A DNA stretch of 64,000 bases, from NCBI RefSeq assembly GCF_016587415.1, contig NZ_BNJI01000001.1, positions 2,271,501 to 2,335,500 on the forward strand, given 5' to 3'. The translations under genes and the position numbers were made by a program. The notes under the pieces are model-generated. The model was given only the letters and a program-made list of their open reading frames with translations. It made no database searches and was not told the DNA's origin. Each line of letters opens with the position of its first letter. Positions within the stretch are counted from its first letter, which is position 1. This DNA is from Ktedonobacter sp. SOSP1-85. Lineage in GTDB: Bacteria > Chloroflexota > Ktedonobacteria > Ktedonobacterales > Ktedonobacteraceae. Positions 51,146-60,159 of the stretch are shown here, in pieces.

Positions 51146-52582
51146 ATGCAACCACCCATTCATTCAGCACCACCCTCAACCCACTCACTGCTGCATGTAG
51201 ACCAGCTAGCACAAGACGCGGCTCCCGTCGATAACGGCGTGGACATGTCGCCAGAGCAGGCTGCACGAGCCGCCGAACGCGCACGCTTGCGTCAGGGCGT
51301 GATGCATGTGCGTATTCGTAATTTCTATTGCACGCTCGAAGAGATCTTCGATCCAACCTTACGCGGTTTGAGCTTTGTCATCGGGACCGGGAACGGACGC
51401 CCAAATGAACCCGGGCGTGTCATTGATGCCTCGCCGGCAGCCGTACGCCTGGGCATTATTCCCGGTATGCCGCTACGACGCGCGCACCGGATCGCTCCCC
51501 GAACGCGTTTCTTGCCTGCCTCCAATGAACGCTACCAGCCCTATTTACAAAAGTTACGCGAGCGCTACCGCGCCTATTCGCGCATCATTGAATCCCTCCC
51601 CCTGGCCGACGTCTTTATCGACCTGCGCGGATGCGAACTGGCGTTTGATTCGCCTGTGACCCTGGGCGAGCGCCTCTGCGCTGAAATCGCAGAGATGGGC
51701 CTTACCGCACAGATCGGCATCGCCAATGGCAAGGCCATCGCCGAACTAGCGGCACTTATGAGCCGGCGCGATGGACGCCAGGGCGTACTTTATATTCCAC
51801 CCGGGCGTGAAGCATCGTTCGTCCAGACGCTCCCGCTCTCGATGCTGCTCCAACTGCGCTCAGCAGGAACCGGCATTCCCGGCGCACTCCCCGAATTAGC
51901 AGAAACAAATGAGGCCAGCCGCGCCCACACACCCGATATCGAGGGGAAAAGCGAGCAAGCCGATCCCATCGCGGTCGCCGAGATGCTTGCGCACCTGCGT
52001 GACTTTGGCATTACGACCTTTGCCCAGATCGCCACTTTGACTGAAGATGGGCTTGCACGTCGCCTGGGACGCCTGGGAGGCTGGCTCTATCATGTCGCGC
52101 AAGGAGAAGATATCAGCCTGGTGATTCCCGATGTGCCACCCCTCAGCCAGAATGCCCGCATCCGCTTCCATCATGCTGCAGATGCCGATGAAGCCTGTGC
52201 CGCGGCGCGCAAGCTCGCCAATTATCTCAGTGATCGCCTGCGCGAGCAACGCCTCAAGGGACAGTCGATTGCCCTGATACTCTGGCCCTATCGACCCCAG
52301 AAGCGTGAGACTCGCAAGCTGGTTATGGGGGACGATGGCGAAGAAATGGCCGTCACGACAGCCGAGGAGTCCGTAGGGGGGCAAATGCTCCTCTCGCGCC
52401 ATACCGATGACGCCGATGTCATTGCTCACCACAGCCTGATGCTCTTCGCTCACTATCACCGGGAGGGGCACCGCTACCTCCAGGTACAACTGCGCATTGG
52501 GGACATCATCTCAGCACTCCCCACCTACTATCCACCAGCCGTCCGCGGACGCGGACGCCCCACGCGTAAACTCTCGCGCTAA
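51146..52582 (+). CDS. Y-family DNA polymerase-like protein lacking catalytic acids (ImuB-like)
   Basis: About 478 residues; ATG 51146 preferred over TTG 51134. Y-family fold: RVIDASPAAVRLGIIPGMPLRRAHRIAP (fingers/palm), YRAYSRIIESL, then helix-hairpin-helix LAHLRDFGITTFAQIATL and a little-finger domain. The catalytic carboxylates are missing: canonical H-V-D-M-D-A-F-F reads HVRIRNFY, and canonical S-I-D-E-A-F-L-D reads PLADVFID. It therefore probably cannot polymerise, as known for ImuB of the ImuA-ImuB-DnaE2 mutasome. No imuA or dnaE2 nearby; no beta-clamp motif that I can see at the C terminus. Confidence 0.85.
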   Translation: MQPPIHSAPPSTHSLLHVDQLAQDAAPVDNGVDMSPEQAARAAERARLRQGVMHVRIRNFYCTLEEIFDPTLRGLSFVIGTGNGRPNEPGRVIDASPAAVRLGIIPGMPLRRAHRIAPRTRFLPASNERYQPYLQKLRERYRAYSRIIESLPLADVFIDLRGCELAFDSPVTLGERLCAEIAEMGLTAQIGIANGKAIAELAALMSRRDGRQGVLYIPPGREASFVQTLPLSMLLQLRSAGTGIPGALPELAETNEASRAHTPDIEGKSEQADPIAVAEMLAHLRDFGITTFAQIATLTEDGLARRLGRLGGWLYHVAQGEDISLVIPDVPPLSQNARIRFHHAADADEACAAARKLANYLSDRLREQRLKGQSIALILWPYRPQKRETRKLVMGDDGEEMAVTTAEESVGGQMLLSRHTDDADVIAHHSLMLFAHYHREGHRYLQVQLRIGDIISALPTYYPPAVRGRGRPTRKLSR

Positions 52583-52588
52583 ATTGCC

Positions 52589-52670
52589 CGACGCTGCTAA
52601 AGCACGCGTCTACATATAATGGTACGGGAATTCGCGCCATTATATGTAGACGCGTGCTTTAGCAGCGTCG
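52589..52670. repeat. Class B palindrome, copy 6 (full)
   Basis: 34-bp perfect arms, 14-base centre TACGGGAATTCGCG. Starts six bases after the stop of the Y-family gene, so here it is not used as stop donor. Confidence 0.85.
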
Positions 52671-52797
52671 TCCCTATACGCCTGCCCTGCCCTCATGCCA
52701 GACCAAAAGCCATGATTTGAAACATGCAGGTAAACTGATACGTTATAGTTATGGCAAGGAATATCCATACGTGCATACGTACAAAGAAGAGAGATGT

Positions 52798-55476
52798 GTG
52801 CCACAAGTGAACGATGATGCAGAGAAACAATCTGCCTCTGAGCAGAACTCATTCGAAGCCAGTACGCAACAAGTAATTCCAGATCAGATTGAGGAGAGTA
52901 ATCTAACAACTCTCGATCAGCAGGGAGAAGAGAAAGAGGCTGATACCAGTTCTCCAACTGCGTATGCAAACACATCTCTGCCCCTCCCCAGCACGCCTCT
53001 GCCTACTACGGTGACTCTAGCAGAGGCAATGCAAACCCATACAGTGGAGGAGCCACAGGAGACCAGTGAGAGCGCCAGTAGCTCAGGTGAGCATATCAAA
53101 GAAGATATCTCTGCTTCGCCCGAAACACCACAGCCAACGGCCGAGGAAGTTACAACAACTGAGGTGATGCCTGAAAGTCCTTCAGCCTCTAAAGAGGATA
53201 CTTCCAATGCCACAGAGAAGGCAGCAACCACGTCTGGGGAACCTGTAGCCGCCGCTGCCACTACTCCATTGTCACCTCTTAAGCCACAAGTATGGGCAGC
53301 GAGGCTTCACCTATCGATATTTCAGACCCTGACCCGGCATCAGAAGCTCTCCCTGGGCCTGCGTCTCTTGCTGGTCTTCAGCATCCTCGCCCCCCTGGCT
53401 GGCGGAATCGTTTATGGTCTCAGTGGTCTCTCGACATACAATGCTCTGCGCGCACACGCCAACCAGGGTATTCAGCATCTGCAAAACGTCAAGAGCCTGC
53501 TTTCAGGTTCGACCTCGCAGAATCCCGCCCAGAAGACGCCCAACCTGCTCAATCCGCAGCGAATCCAGCAGGCGCAGGAGGAGATCAATGCCGCACGCAT
53601 GGACTTTACCTCGGCCCAGCACATTCTCGATGACTCATCGCTGGTTCATCTGGTAGAGACAAACTTCTCATCCTATCAGCAACAAATTGTCGCCGCACGC
53701 CAGGCGCTACGCATCGGCGTTGAAGCAACCTATATCGGCAATGATGCCCTGACCCTGGTCAGCAAGCTCGCACCCAAATTGCATACGCCACTCCTGGGAA
53801 ACACCAAAGATCCGCTCTTTACCTCTACGGATATTACGCAAATTCAGCAGACGCTCAACCAGCTTCAACCGCGCATCGACCGTATCACGACAGAGGCACA
53901 ACAATTACAGATCAGCGCACTCCCCCTAAGCGATAAGCAACGCGCCCAGGCCCAGCAATACCTACAAATGCTCCCTCAATTGAAGCAGGGCTTCTCGCTC
54001 CTTGAAAGCCTGGCAGGCGTTGCTAACTGGCTACTTGGCGTCAACACACCACGGACCTTTCTCCTGCAAACGATGGATCGAGGCGAGTTACGCGCAACCG
54101 GTGGTTTCAATGGACAGTATGCCGAGGTAACCGTTACGGGTGGGCGTGTCTCGCCTATTACACTGAAGGATATCGGTCTGCTTGAGTATGCGCCAGATAC
54201 CCCCACCAGCGGTCAGCCAGCGCCCGAAGCCTATCGCTCCTGGTGGCCATTCGATAACTGGGGCATTCGCGACGCCAATCTCTCCGCGGACTTTCCCACC
54301 TCGGCGAAGATCGTCACGAATTTGTATCATACCGAGGTCAAACGCGATATCGATGGCGTCATTATGTTCTCGCCTTTTATGATTCAGCGCGTACTCGCCG
54401 TCACGGGTCCCCTGACCATTAGCGAGTATAACGAGACCGTCACCTCGCAAAATCTGGAGGAACGCCTGCATTACTACCAGCTTGATAACGCGGGCATTCG
54501 ACGCAGCGAGCTTATCGAGCACGTTGAAGATCCTGCTCAGGCGCGTAAGCTCTTCACCAGTCGCGTCGAAAAAGCCCTGATGCAGCGCATCCAGAACGCG
54601 CCTGTCAACGATCTCTTACAACTGGCAACCATGTTTCTCCATAGCCTGCAAACCAAGGATCTAGAGGTCTATCTGGGTAATCCACAGGCCCAGGCTCTTC
54701 TTAGTCGCTATGGCTATGCCGCCGAGATTGACCGCGCCACAACCCACGATGGACTCTACATCGTGCAGGAAAACGTGAGTGCCAGCAAGGCCTCGCAATT
54801 TACACGCAGTATCTTTAAGGACACGGTGTCCCTCGACGCTCAAGGCGGGGCAACCCATGTCCTCCAGCTTCGCCTGGCCTATAACCAGATCAATTCTGTT
54901 TATGGGCTGGATACGCTACGCGATTATGTGCGCATCTATGTCCCCCCCACCGCTAAACTGCTGAGTGGCGATGGCTTCTATACCAGCGATCCTCTCTGTG
55001 GCGGAGGCTTTGGCACCTGCCCCAGAGACGGCATTTATTCCCACCAAGAGCTGATCTGTCCACCAGGACAATACGAGGCGGGAGCGAGCGCGCCTATGCT
55101 CAACGATCCCTATTATCACCAGTGGCATCCCTTAAACAAGATTGGCGAGCCATCCAGTTCTCAGAGTGATGAACCAGGACGCGCGATGTTCGCGGGCTAC
55201 CTCGTGGTGCCGAAAAACTGTACGCTGACGGCGACCGTCTCCTGGTACGTTCCCCCGATGGGAACGGCTCCCTACCAGCTTCTCATCCAGCGGCAGAGTG
55301 GCACCTTCCCCGAGTGGGATCTCTCGCTCCTGCCACCCACGGGAAACTGCGCGAGCCTCTCCTCAGCAGGCACCTACTTCAATGGCACACTCACGCAGGA
55401 TCAGAGCTTCCAGCTCAAGTCCCCACAGCAGGCCCTGGCACACGACAGCAATTGTTATCCTGGTCCAGGCGTGTAG
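52798..55476 (+). CDS. DUF4012-domain membrane protein
   Basis: About 892 residues from GTG 52798; GTG 52771 (AAGGA upstream) and TTG 52717 are alternatives. The first 160 residues are low-complexity (S/T/E/P). One membrane helix (LRLLLVFSILAPLAGGIVYGL, about residue 190), a coiled-coil-like region, then the DUF4012 domain (RTFLLQTMDRGELRATGGFNGQYAEV..., WWPFDNWGIRDANLSADFPTSAKI, DGVIMFSPFMIQRVLAVTGPL). The C-terminal part is extracytoplasmic, with Cys pairs (CGGGFGTCP, CPPG). A surface or cell-wall role is likely; DUF4012 resembles LytR-CpsA-Psr-associated proteins in actinobacteria, but function is unknown. Confidence 0.82.
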   Translation: MPQVNDDAEKQSASEQNSFEASTQQVIPDQIEESNLTTLDQQGEEKEADTSSPTAYANTSLPLPSTPLPTTVTLAEAMQTHTVEEPQETSESASSSGEHIKEDISASPETPQPTAEEVTTTEVMPESPSASKEDTSNATEKAATTSGEPVAAAATTPLSPLKPQVWAARLHLSIFQTLTRHQKLSLGLRLLLVFSILAPLAGGIVYGLSGLSTYNALRAHANQGIQHLQNVKSLLSGSTSQNPAQKTPNLLNPQRIQQAQEEINAARMDFTSAQHILDDSSLVHLVETNFSSYQQQIVAARQALRIGVEATYIGNDALTLVSKLAPKLHTPLLGNTKDPLFTSTDITQIQQTLNQLQPRIDRITTEAQQLQISALPLSDKQRAQAQQYLQMLPQLKQGFSLLESLAGVANWLLGVNTPRTFLLQTMDRGELRATGGFNGQYAEVTVTGGRVSPITLKDIGLLEYAPDTPTSGQPAPEAYRSWWPFDNWGIRDANLSADFPTSAKIVTNLYHTEVKRDIDGVIMFSPFMIQRVLAVTGPLTISEYNETVTSQNLEERLHYYQLDNAGIRRSELIEHVEDPAQARKLFTSRVEKALMQRIQNAPVNDLLQLATMFLHSLQTKDLEVYLGNPQAQALLSRYGYAAEIDRATTHDGLYIVQENVSASKASQFTRSIFKDTVSLDAQGGATHVLQLRLAYNQINSVYGLDTLRDYVRIYVPPTAKLLSGDGFYTSDPLCGGGFGTCPRDGIYSHQELICPPGQYEAGASAPMLNDPYYHQWHPLNKIGEPSSSQSDEPGRAMFAGYLVVPKNCTLTATVSWYVPPMGTAPYQLLIQRQSGTFPEWDLSLLPPTGNCASLSSAGTYFNGTLTQDQSFQLKSPQQALAHDSNCYPGPGV

Positions 55477-55480
55477 AAGG

Positions 55481-55531
55481 GAATGTGGTGTGCTGGCAAG
55501 AGGCGAAGCCTGCCCCTAGCACATCACATTC
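55481..55531. terminator. Class D hairpin after the DUF4012 gene
   Basis: GAATGTGGTGTGCTGGCAAG... closing on AGGC-GAA-GCCT, with mismatches. Confidence 0.6.
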
Positions 55532-55708
55532 TTTTGGAACATTTTGACGGGGCTTTTTTGCTATTGCCTCTCTGGAATGAATATGCTATCTTATACTGTA
55601 CAAATAGCATGAGCTTGGTGCGATGGAACACCCTGAAATACTTTTCCTGTTTTGTAGCCACTCAACGTTTAAAATGTTTTACGGGAAGCTTGTGGAAGAG
55701 AAGTATCT

Positions 55709-58700
55709 ATGGAACAGCCAGCGATCCTAACAATTATTCGATCTGACACACATTACCGCTTTCGTCTTGATCTTCCCGATGGCCAGGCGTCCATGGGACA
55801 GGAGATCAGCGTCGATCTGAGTCTGGAGACACGTGAACGACTTCGCCGTATGCTGCAAGCCGTCGCACAGTCTGCGCAGACGTCAGGTCTGGCTGAGGGG
55901 AAACGCTCCTCCAATACACTCCATGATGTACAACTCGTTCTTGGTCGCTTCCTCTTCGATTCGCTTCTCCCGCCATCTTTACAAGAAGCGCTCCGCAATC
56001 TAACTACTCCGTTGCTTCTCAAAACCAATACCCCGGACATTCCCTGGGAATTACTTTTTGACCAGAGTCAGAAGCCAGGACGCTATCTCTGCCAATCTCT
56101 AAGCATTGGACGTACCTCCCATACGTATCAGGAACGTGATCTTGCTCAACCTGGTGCATATGTAGAACGCCAGGCACGCAAACAGGGGAAACGCGAGAGC
56201 CAGCAAGTTTCTGTGCTCTTTCTGGTCAATCCTACGGGCGAATTTAGTGGCGCGGAAGAGGAGGTTGCGACCCTCTGCACCACCCTTCCCGAGACGGTCT
56301 CGCGCAGTATTCTCTACCGCCAGCAGGCCAATCAATTGGAACTGCGTATGCGCGCCGCGACAGAGAATCCCCTGATCATCCACTACGCAGGCGCCCTACC
56401 GTTGATGAGTGGTCACGAGCCAGTCCTGGCCCTGGCGGGCAATTCACGCCTGGATGCCGATACGATTGAACACCTTTCGCTCTCCCTCTCAAAGCGCCCC
56501 CTGATCTTTCTGAGCTATTACGAGGACGAGCGCCAGACACGCATCGGCACCAATGCTCTCAACCAGCAAGAACGCGATGAGCATACCGAGCGCCTGGCCA
56601 ATCGCTTTTTGTCATCGGGTGCCGGTGCCGTTATTGCTATGCGTTGGCCGGTAAACCCCTTGCGTGCACGTGACTTTATGGCGCTGCTCTATCAGGATAT
56701 TGCTGATGGCGTGACCCTGGGCGAGGCCCTGCGTCGCACACGCCAGGCCATCTCCCAGCAATATAGCAACGATACGACCTGGGCCTCCTTCCTCCTGTAT
56801 GGTGATCCCACGCAACGCCTGGTCACGACTTCGCTCGCGACAAAGGATAGACCGCTGGAACCACAATTCGACGCATTGGATGATAGTCAGATTATGTCGC
56901 CAATCCTTCCGTCTGCTAGCACGCCGGATCGCCGCTTCCTGCGCGCCGTTCTCGAAATTGCCTTGAGCGAGGCTCGGCGTATGCATAAAGACTACCTGGG
57001 TACCCCCCATCTCTTTATCGCCCTGACCAAGCTCGATGGTGGCTGTACGCAGGATGCCTTGCGCACACTCAACTTCTCACCCAAACAGGTGCGCGATGTC
57101 ATCCGCCTGGCTCTGGGTTCAGGCAAGGCTAGCATCGATACCCCCATCCTGCCTACCCGCCGCTGTAAAGAGATCTTGCAAACAGCCGAGCGCAACGCGG
57201 TCACGGCAGGCTCGTCCCTGGTCGATGAGCGCGCCATTGCGCAGGCCGTTCTAGGCGAGGGCGACGGTGTAACGCATGAGCTACTCACCAAACTGGGCAT
57301 CAATCCTACACAACTAGTTGAGCTGATTGTCCAGAGCGATGCCCATGCCCTGCTGGAACTTGTTCCCTCGGCGGGCGCCAATCCAGAGGCCGTGCCAGAG
57401 GAAATTCCCGGCGTACTGGGAGCGGATGGAGGCGCCAAGGGCAGCAACTCCGTGCTTGAGCGCCTGGGACGCGACTTGACGAAGCAGGCATCCAGCGATC
57501 AGTTGACGCCACTCATTGGGCGTGATAAAGAAATTCGCCTGCTCATGCAGACGCTGATGCTCAAGGATCGCAATAATCCCATCCTCATCGGCGATTCCGG
57601 CGTTGGCAAAACAACCATCGTGTATGGGCTGGCCCAACGCATTGTCGAAGGCCATGTTCCCGCCGAGCTACGAGGGAAACGACTCATCGAACTCTCAGCC
57701 AGTTCCCTGGTCGCTGGCACCAAGTATCGCGGCGAGTTTGAAGAGCGGCTGCTAAAGGTACTGGAAGAGGCGGAGACAAGCGGGAATATTATCCTGTTTA
57801 TCGACGAGATGCATATGCTGATCGGCACCGGGCGCGCCGCCGACGGCAGTATCGATGCCGCAGGCATCCTCAAGCCAGCCCTGGCAGGCGGACGCTTGCG
57901 CTGTATTGGCGCCACCACGCCTCAAGAGTATCGCATGATTGAGAAGGATGCCGCGATGGAGCGCCGCCTGCGCCCCATCCTGGTCGAGGAGCCATCGCCA
58001 GAAGATGCGCTCACTATCCTCCAAGGTATGCGCTCCCTCTATGAGGAGCATCATCATACGAGCATTACCGACGAGGCTCTCCAGGCCGCGGTGCACCTCT
58101 CGGTCCAGTATCTGCCCAATCTTCGCCTGCCAGATAAAGCCTGTAGCGTGCTCGACGAGGCCTGCTCGCAGGCCCGCATCTTCTGGATGGAGCAAAAGCA
58201 GCAAGACGAAGTCGATGACCTCGAAGATAATGGCGACGACTTTCAGGCCATGCCTGTTATTACCGCACCCATGATTGCGGAGGTTATCTCTTATCGCACC
58301 GGTATCCCTGTGCAGGCCCCTGGACGCGAGGAGCGCGACCGCTTATTGAGCCTGGATACGCGCCTCAAAGAGCGCGTCATTGGCCAGGATGAGGCGGTGA
58401 ATCGCGTGACACAGGCCATCCAGGTCGCACGTGCTGGCCTGAAGCCACGCCATCGCCCGGCTGGCGTCTTCCTCTTCCTGGGTCCCACCGGCGTCGGTAA
58501 GACAGAGCTGGCACGCGCCCTGGCCGCCGAGGTCTTTGGCTCCGATGATCACCTGATTCGCGTCGATATGTCGGAGTATATGGAGAAACACGCGGTCTCG
58601 CGCATGATTGGGGCTCCTCCAGGATATGTCGGCTACGACCAGGAGGGGCAACTAACCGGCAAGCTACGCCGTCGCCCCCATTGTGTTGTCCTACTTGACG

Positions 58701-59335
58701 AGGTAGAGAAGGCCCATCCCGAGGTCTTTGATCTCTTCCTCCAGGTCTTTGACGCGGGACGCCTGACGGACGCCCAGGGCCATACCGTCGACGCCCAGCA
58801 CGCCATCTGGATCATGACTTCTAACGTCGGAACGGATATGCTGGGACGCTCTATGCCCAGTGGCTTCCGCGCGCACTCACGCGAAAATAACGAGCAGATG
58901 CAGCGCGAACAGCTTATGGAACGGCTACGCCAAACTTTCCGTCCCGAGTTTCTCAACCGCATCGATGACGTGGTCATCTTCCATCCGCTGGATAAGAGCC
59001 AGGCTCGCTCCATCACAGGGCTGCAAATGAACGAGCTGGCCGCACGCCTGCTTGAGCAGGGGCTGATCCTGCACGCGGACGAGAGCGCCATCGATCTCCT
59101 CTGCAAGGAAGGCTTCAGCCAGACCCAGGGAGCACGCCCCCTGCGCCGCGTGATTGAAAAGCTGCTTACTGTTCCGCTCAGCCTGCGCATCCTGCTGGCG
59201 AACCTCCCCCAGAACTGCGAGGTTCACGTTAAAGCCATCGATGATAAACTCGACATAGAGATGCGCGAACCATCCTCACACCTTGCCGAACCCGACGCCA
59301 GCGAAATCGAGGTGGACGCAGAACTGACATCATAG
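55709..59335 (+). CDS. CHAT-like domain fused to a ClpA/ClpC-type AAA+ unfoldase
   Basis: 1208 residues. Residues 1-385: CHAT (caspase/separase-like) fold, with IPWELLFDQ, a His region IIHYAGALPL, a Cys region LIFLSYYEDE and the closing LANRFLSSGAGAVIAMRWPV...ALRRTRQAI...LYGDP. The usual G-H-G and s-A-C-E-T motifs are replaced, so both catalytic residues look lost. Residues 400-550: double Clp_N. D1 Walker A GDSGVGKTT (628), Walker B ILFIDEMHML; only a short linker instead of a ClpB M-domain; D2 Walker A GPTGVGKTE (925), VVLLDEVEKAH. The ClpP-docking loop region reads MPSGFRAH. No other gene in the operon. Confidence 0.9.
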   Translation: MEQPAILTIIRSDTHYRFRLDLPDGQASMGQEISVDLSLETRERLRRMLQAVAQSAQTSGLAEGKRSSNTLHDVQLVLGRFLFDSLLPPSLQEALRNLTTPLLLKTNTPDIPWELLFDQSQKPGRYLCQSLSIGRTSHTYQERDLAQPGAYVERQARKQGKRESQQVSVLFLVNPTGEFSGAEEEVATLCTTLPETVSRSILYRQQANQLELRMRAATENPLIIHYAGALPLMSGHEPVLALAGNSRLDADTIEHLSLSLSKRPLIFLSYYEDERQTRIGTNALNQQERDEHTERLANRFLSSGAGAVIAMRWPVNPLRARDFMALLYQDIADGVTLGEALRRTRQAISQQYSNDTTWASFLLYGDPTQRLVTTSLATKDRPLEPQFDALDDSQIMSPILPSASTPDRRFLRAVLEIALSEARRMHKDYLGTPHLFIALTKLDGGCTQDALRTLNFSPKQVRDVIRLALGSGKASIDTPILPTRRCKEILQTAERNAVTAGSSLVDERAIAQAVLGEGDGVTHELLTKLGINPTQLVELIVQSDAHALLELVPSAGANPEAVPEEIPGVLGADGGAKGSNSVLERLGRDLTKQASSDQLTPLIGRDKEIRLLMQTLMLKDRNNPILIGDSGVGKTTIVYGLAQRIVEGHVPAELRGKRLIELSASSLVAGTKYRGEFEERLLKVLEEAETSGNIILFIDEMHMLIGTGRAADGSIDAAGILKPALAGGRLRCIGATTPQEYRMIEKDAAMERRLRPILVEEPSPEDALTILQGMRSLYEEHHHTSITDEALQAAVHLSVQYLPNLRLPDKACSVLDEACSQARIFWMEQKQQDEVDDLEDNGDDFQAMPVITAPMIAEVISYRTGIPVQAPGREERDRLLSLDTRLKERVIGQDEAVNRVTQAIQVARAGLKPRHRPAGVFLFLGPTGVGKTELARALAAEVFGSDDHLIRVDMSEYMEKHAVSRMIGAPPGYVGYDQEGQLTGKLRRRPHCVVLLDEVEKAHPEVFDLFLQVFDAGRLTDAQGHTVDAQHAIWIMTSNVGTDMLGRSMPSGFRAHSRENNEQMQREQLMERLRQTFRPEFLNRIDDVVIFHPLDKSQARSITGLQMNELAARLLEQGLILHADESAIDLLCKEGFSQTQGARPLRRVIEKLLTVPLSLRILLANLPQNCEVHVKAIDDKLDIEMREPSSHLAEPDASEIEVDAELTS

Positions 59336-59343
59336 TTGAAATG

Positions 59344-59394
59344 GTGAAATGGTGAAGGCTGGTGGCCTGTGGCCGCCAGCCTTCACCATTTCAC
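59344..59394. terminator. Class D hairpin after the CHAT-Clp gene
   Basis: GTGAAATGGTGAAGGCTGG... with GGTGGCC-TGT-GGCCGCC centre, nine bases after the stop. Confidence 0.65.
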
Positions 59395-59435
59395 CTATCG
59401 CCGCACTTTGCTAGTCATATGTACCAGGAGCAAGC

Positions 59436-59475
59436 AAAAAAATGGAGAGGCGACCGAAATTTCAGTCGCCTCTCC
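59436..59475 (-). terminator. Rho-independent terminator on the minus strand
   Basis: Reading minus: GGAGAGGCGAC-TGAAATTTCG-GTCGCCTCTCC-A-TTTTTTT. No minus-strand gene lies upstream of it, which suggests an untranslated transcript. Confidence 0.7.
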
Positions 59476-59740
59476 CTGGGTCACAAAGGGAAACCATGTC
59501 GCTCTGTCTCACGGAGCCAGGCGTTTGGAAGGATAAAATCTGGAATGGTGGCGATGATGAATGAAAAATTTGTCTGGAGCAAGACAACGCACATGTACAG
59601 GCGGCTCAACAGAGTGTAAGAGGAGCCTGGCTCAACTCTCTATCCCTGGAGCAACGCTTTCAACAGTGTGCAGGCCATAGCTCAACAGAGCAGGCTGGCA
59701 CCCCATTCACCACCGCTCACCACTATCTATAGTATACCTA
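59476..59740 (-). ncRNA. Candidate untranslated RNA with an internal tandem repeat
   Basis: Minus-strand stretch ending in the terminator 59436-59475 and beginning near a TATACT (59736-59731). Two related blocks (59574-59614 and 59646-59690) share CTGGAGC...CTCAACAGAG on the plus strand, period about 74. No coding potential recognised. The -35 box is poor, so the start is uncertain. Confidence 0.25.
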
Positions 59741-60159
59741 TCCCCACTTCCATCGCCCTTTGTTTCCTGTTTGCCTTCTGGCAAAAATGTCTTTACAAGC
59801 AAAAGCGGCTTAAGAAGCCTTCTCACCTGACTTCTTCTACTATGTCTTAGCACGAAAACGCGCCCCCAAAGCCCTTTCTTCTCTATGTCTTATGTAAGAA
59901 AAGGGGTATGTTGTTGTGGTAGGTCGGGCAAAGCCCGACCTACCACAACAACATACGTTACTCTGGATTCAAATTGGTAAGGGTATGGGAATGGGAGGTG
60001 CGCATCCGTGCACCTCCCATTCCCATACCCTTACTTGTGAGCGCCGCAGGCGCGAATTTGTGATATGATAGGGAACAGGTTGAGAAACATACTTCCCAGA
60101 AGACATAAACGCTTCTGTTCTCTGCAATATACCAATGCCGCGAGGAGGTCTTCCATTTT
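59741..60159. other. Gene-free region with two class D hairpins
   Basis: No gene seen. Perfect hairpin 59906-59956 (24-bp arms, AAA loop, GTCGGGC-AAA-GCCCGAC) and hairpin 59977-60034 (27-bp arms, one mismatch, GTGCGC-ATCC-GTGCAC), the latter followed by GCGCCGCAGGCGC at 60041-60053. Confidence 0.7.

Noticed and set aside
59362-59850. Two short plus-strand open frames after the CHAT-Clp gene
   Set aside because: No ribosome-binding site and no similarity; they span a hairpin and the minus-strand terminator.
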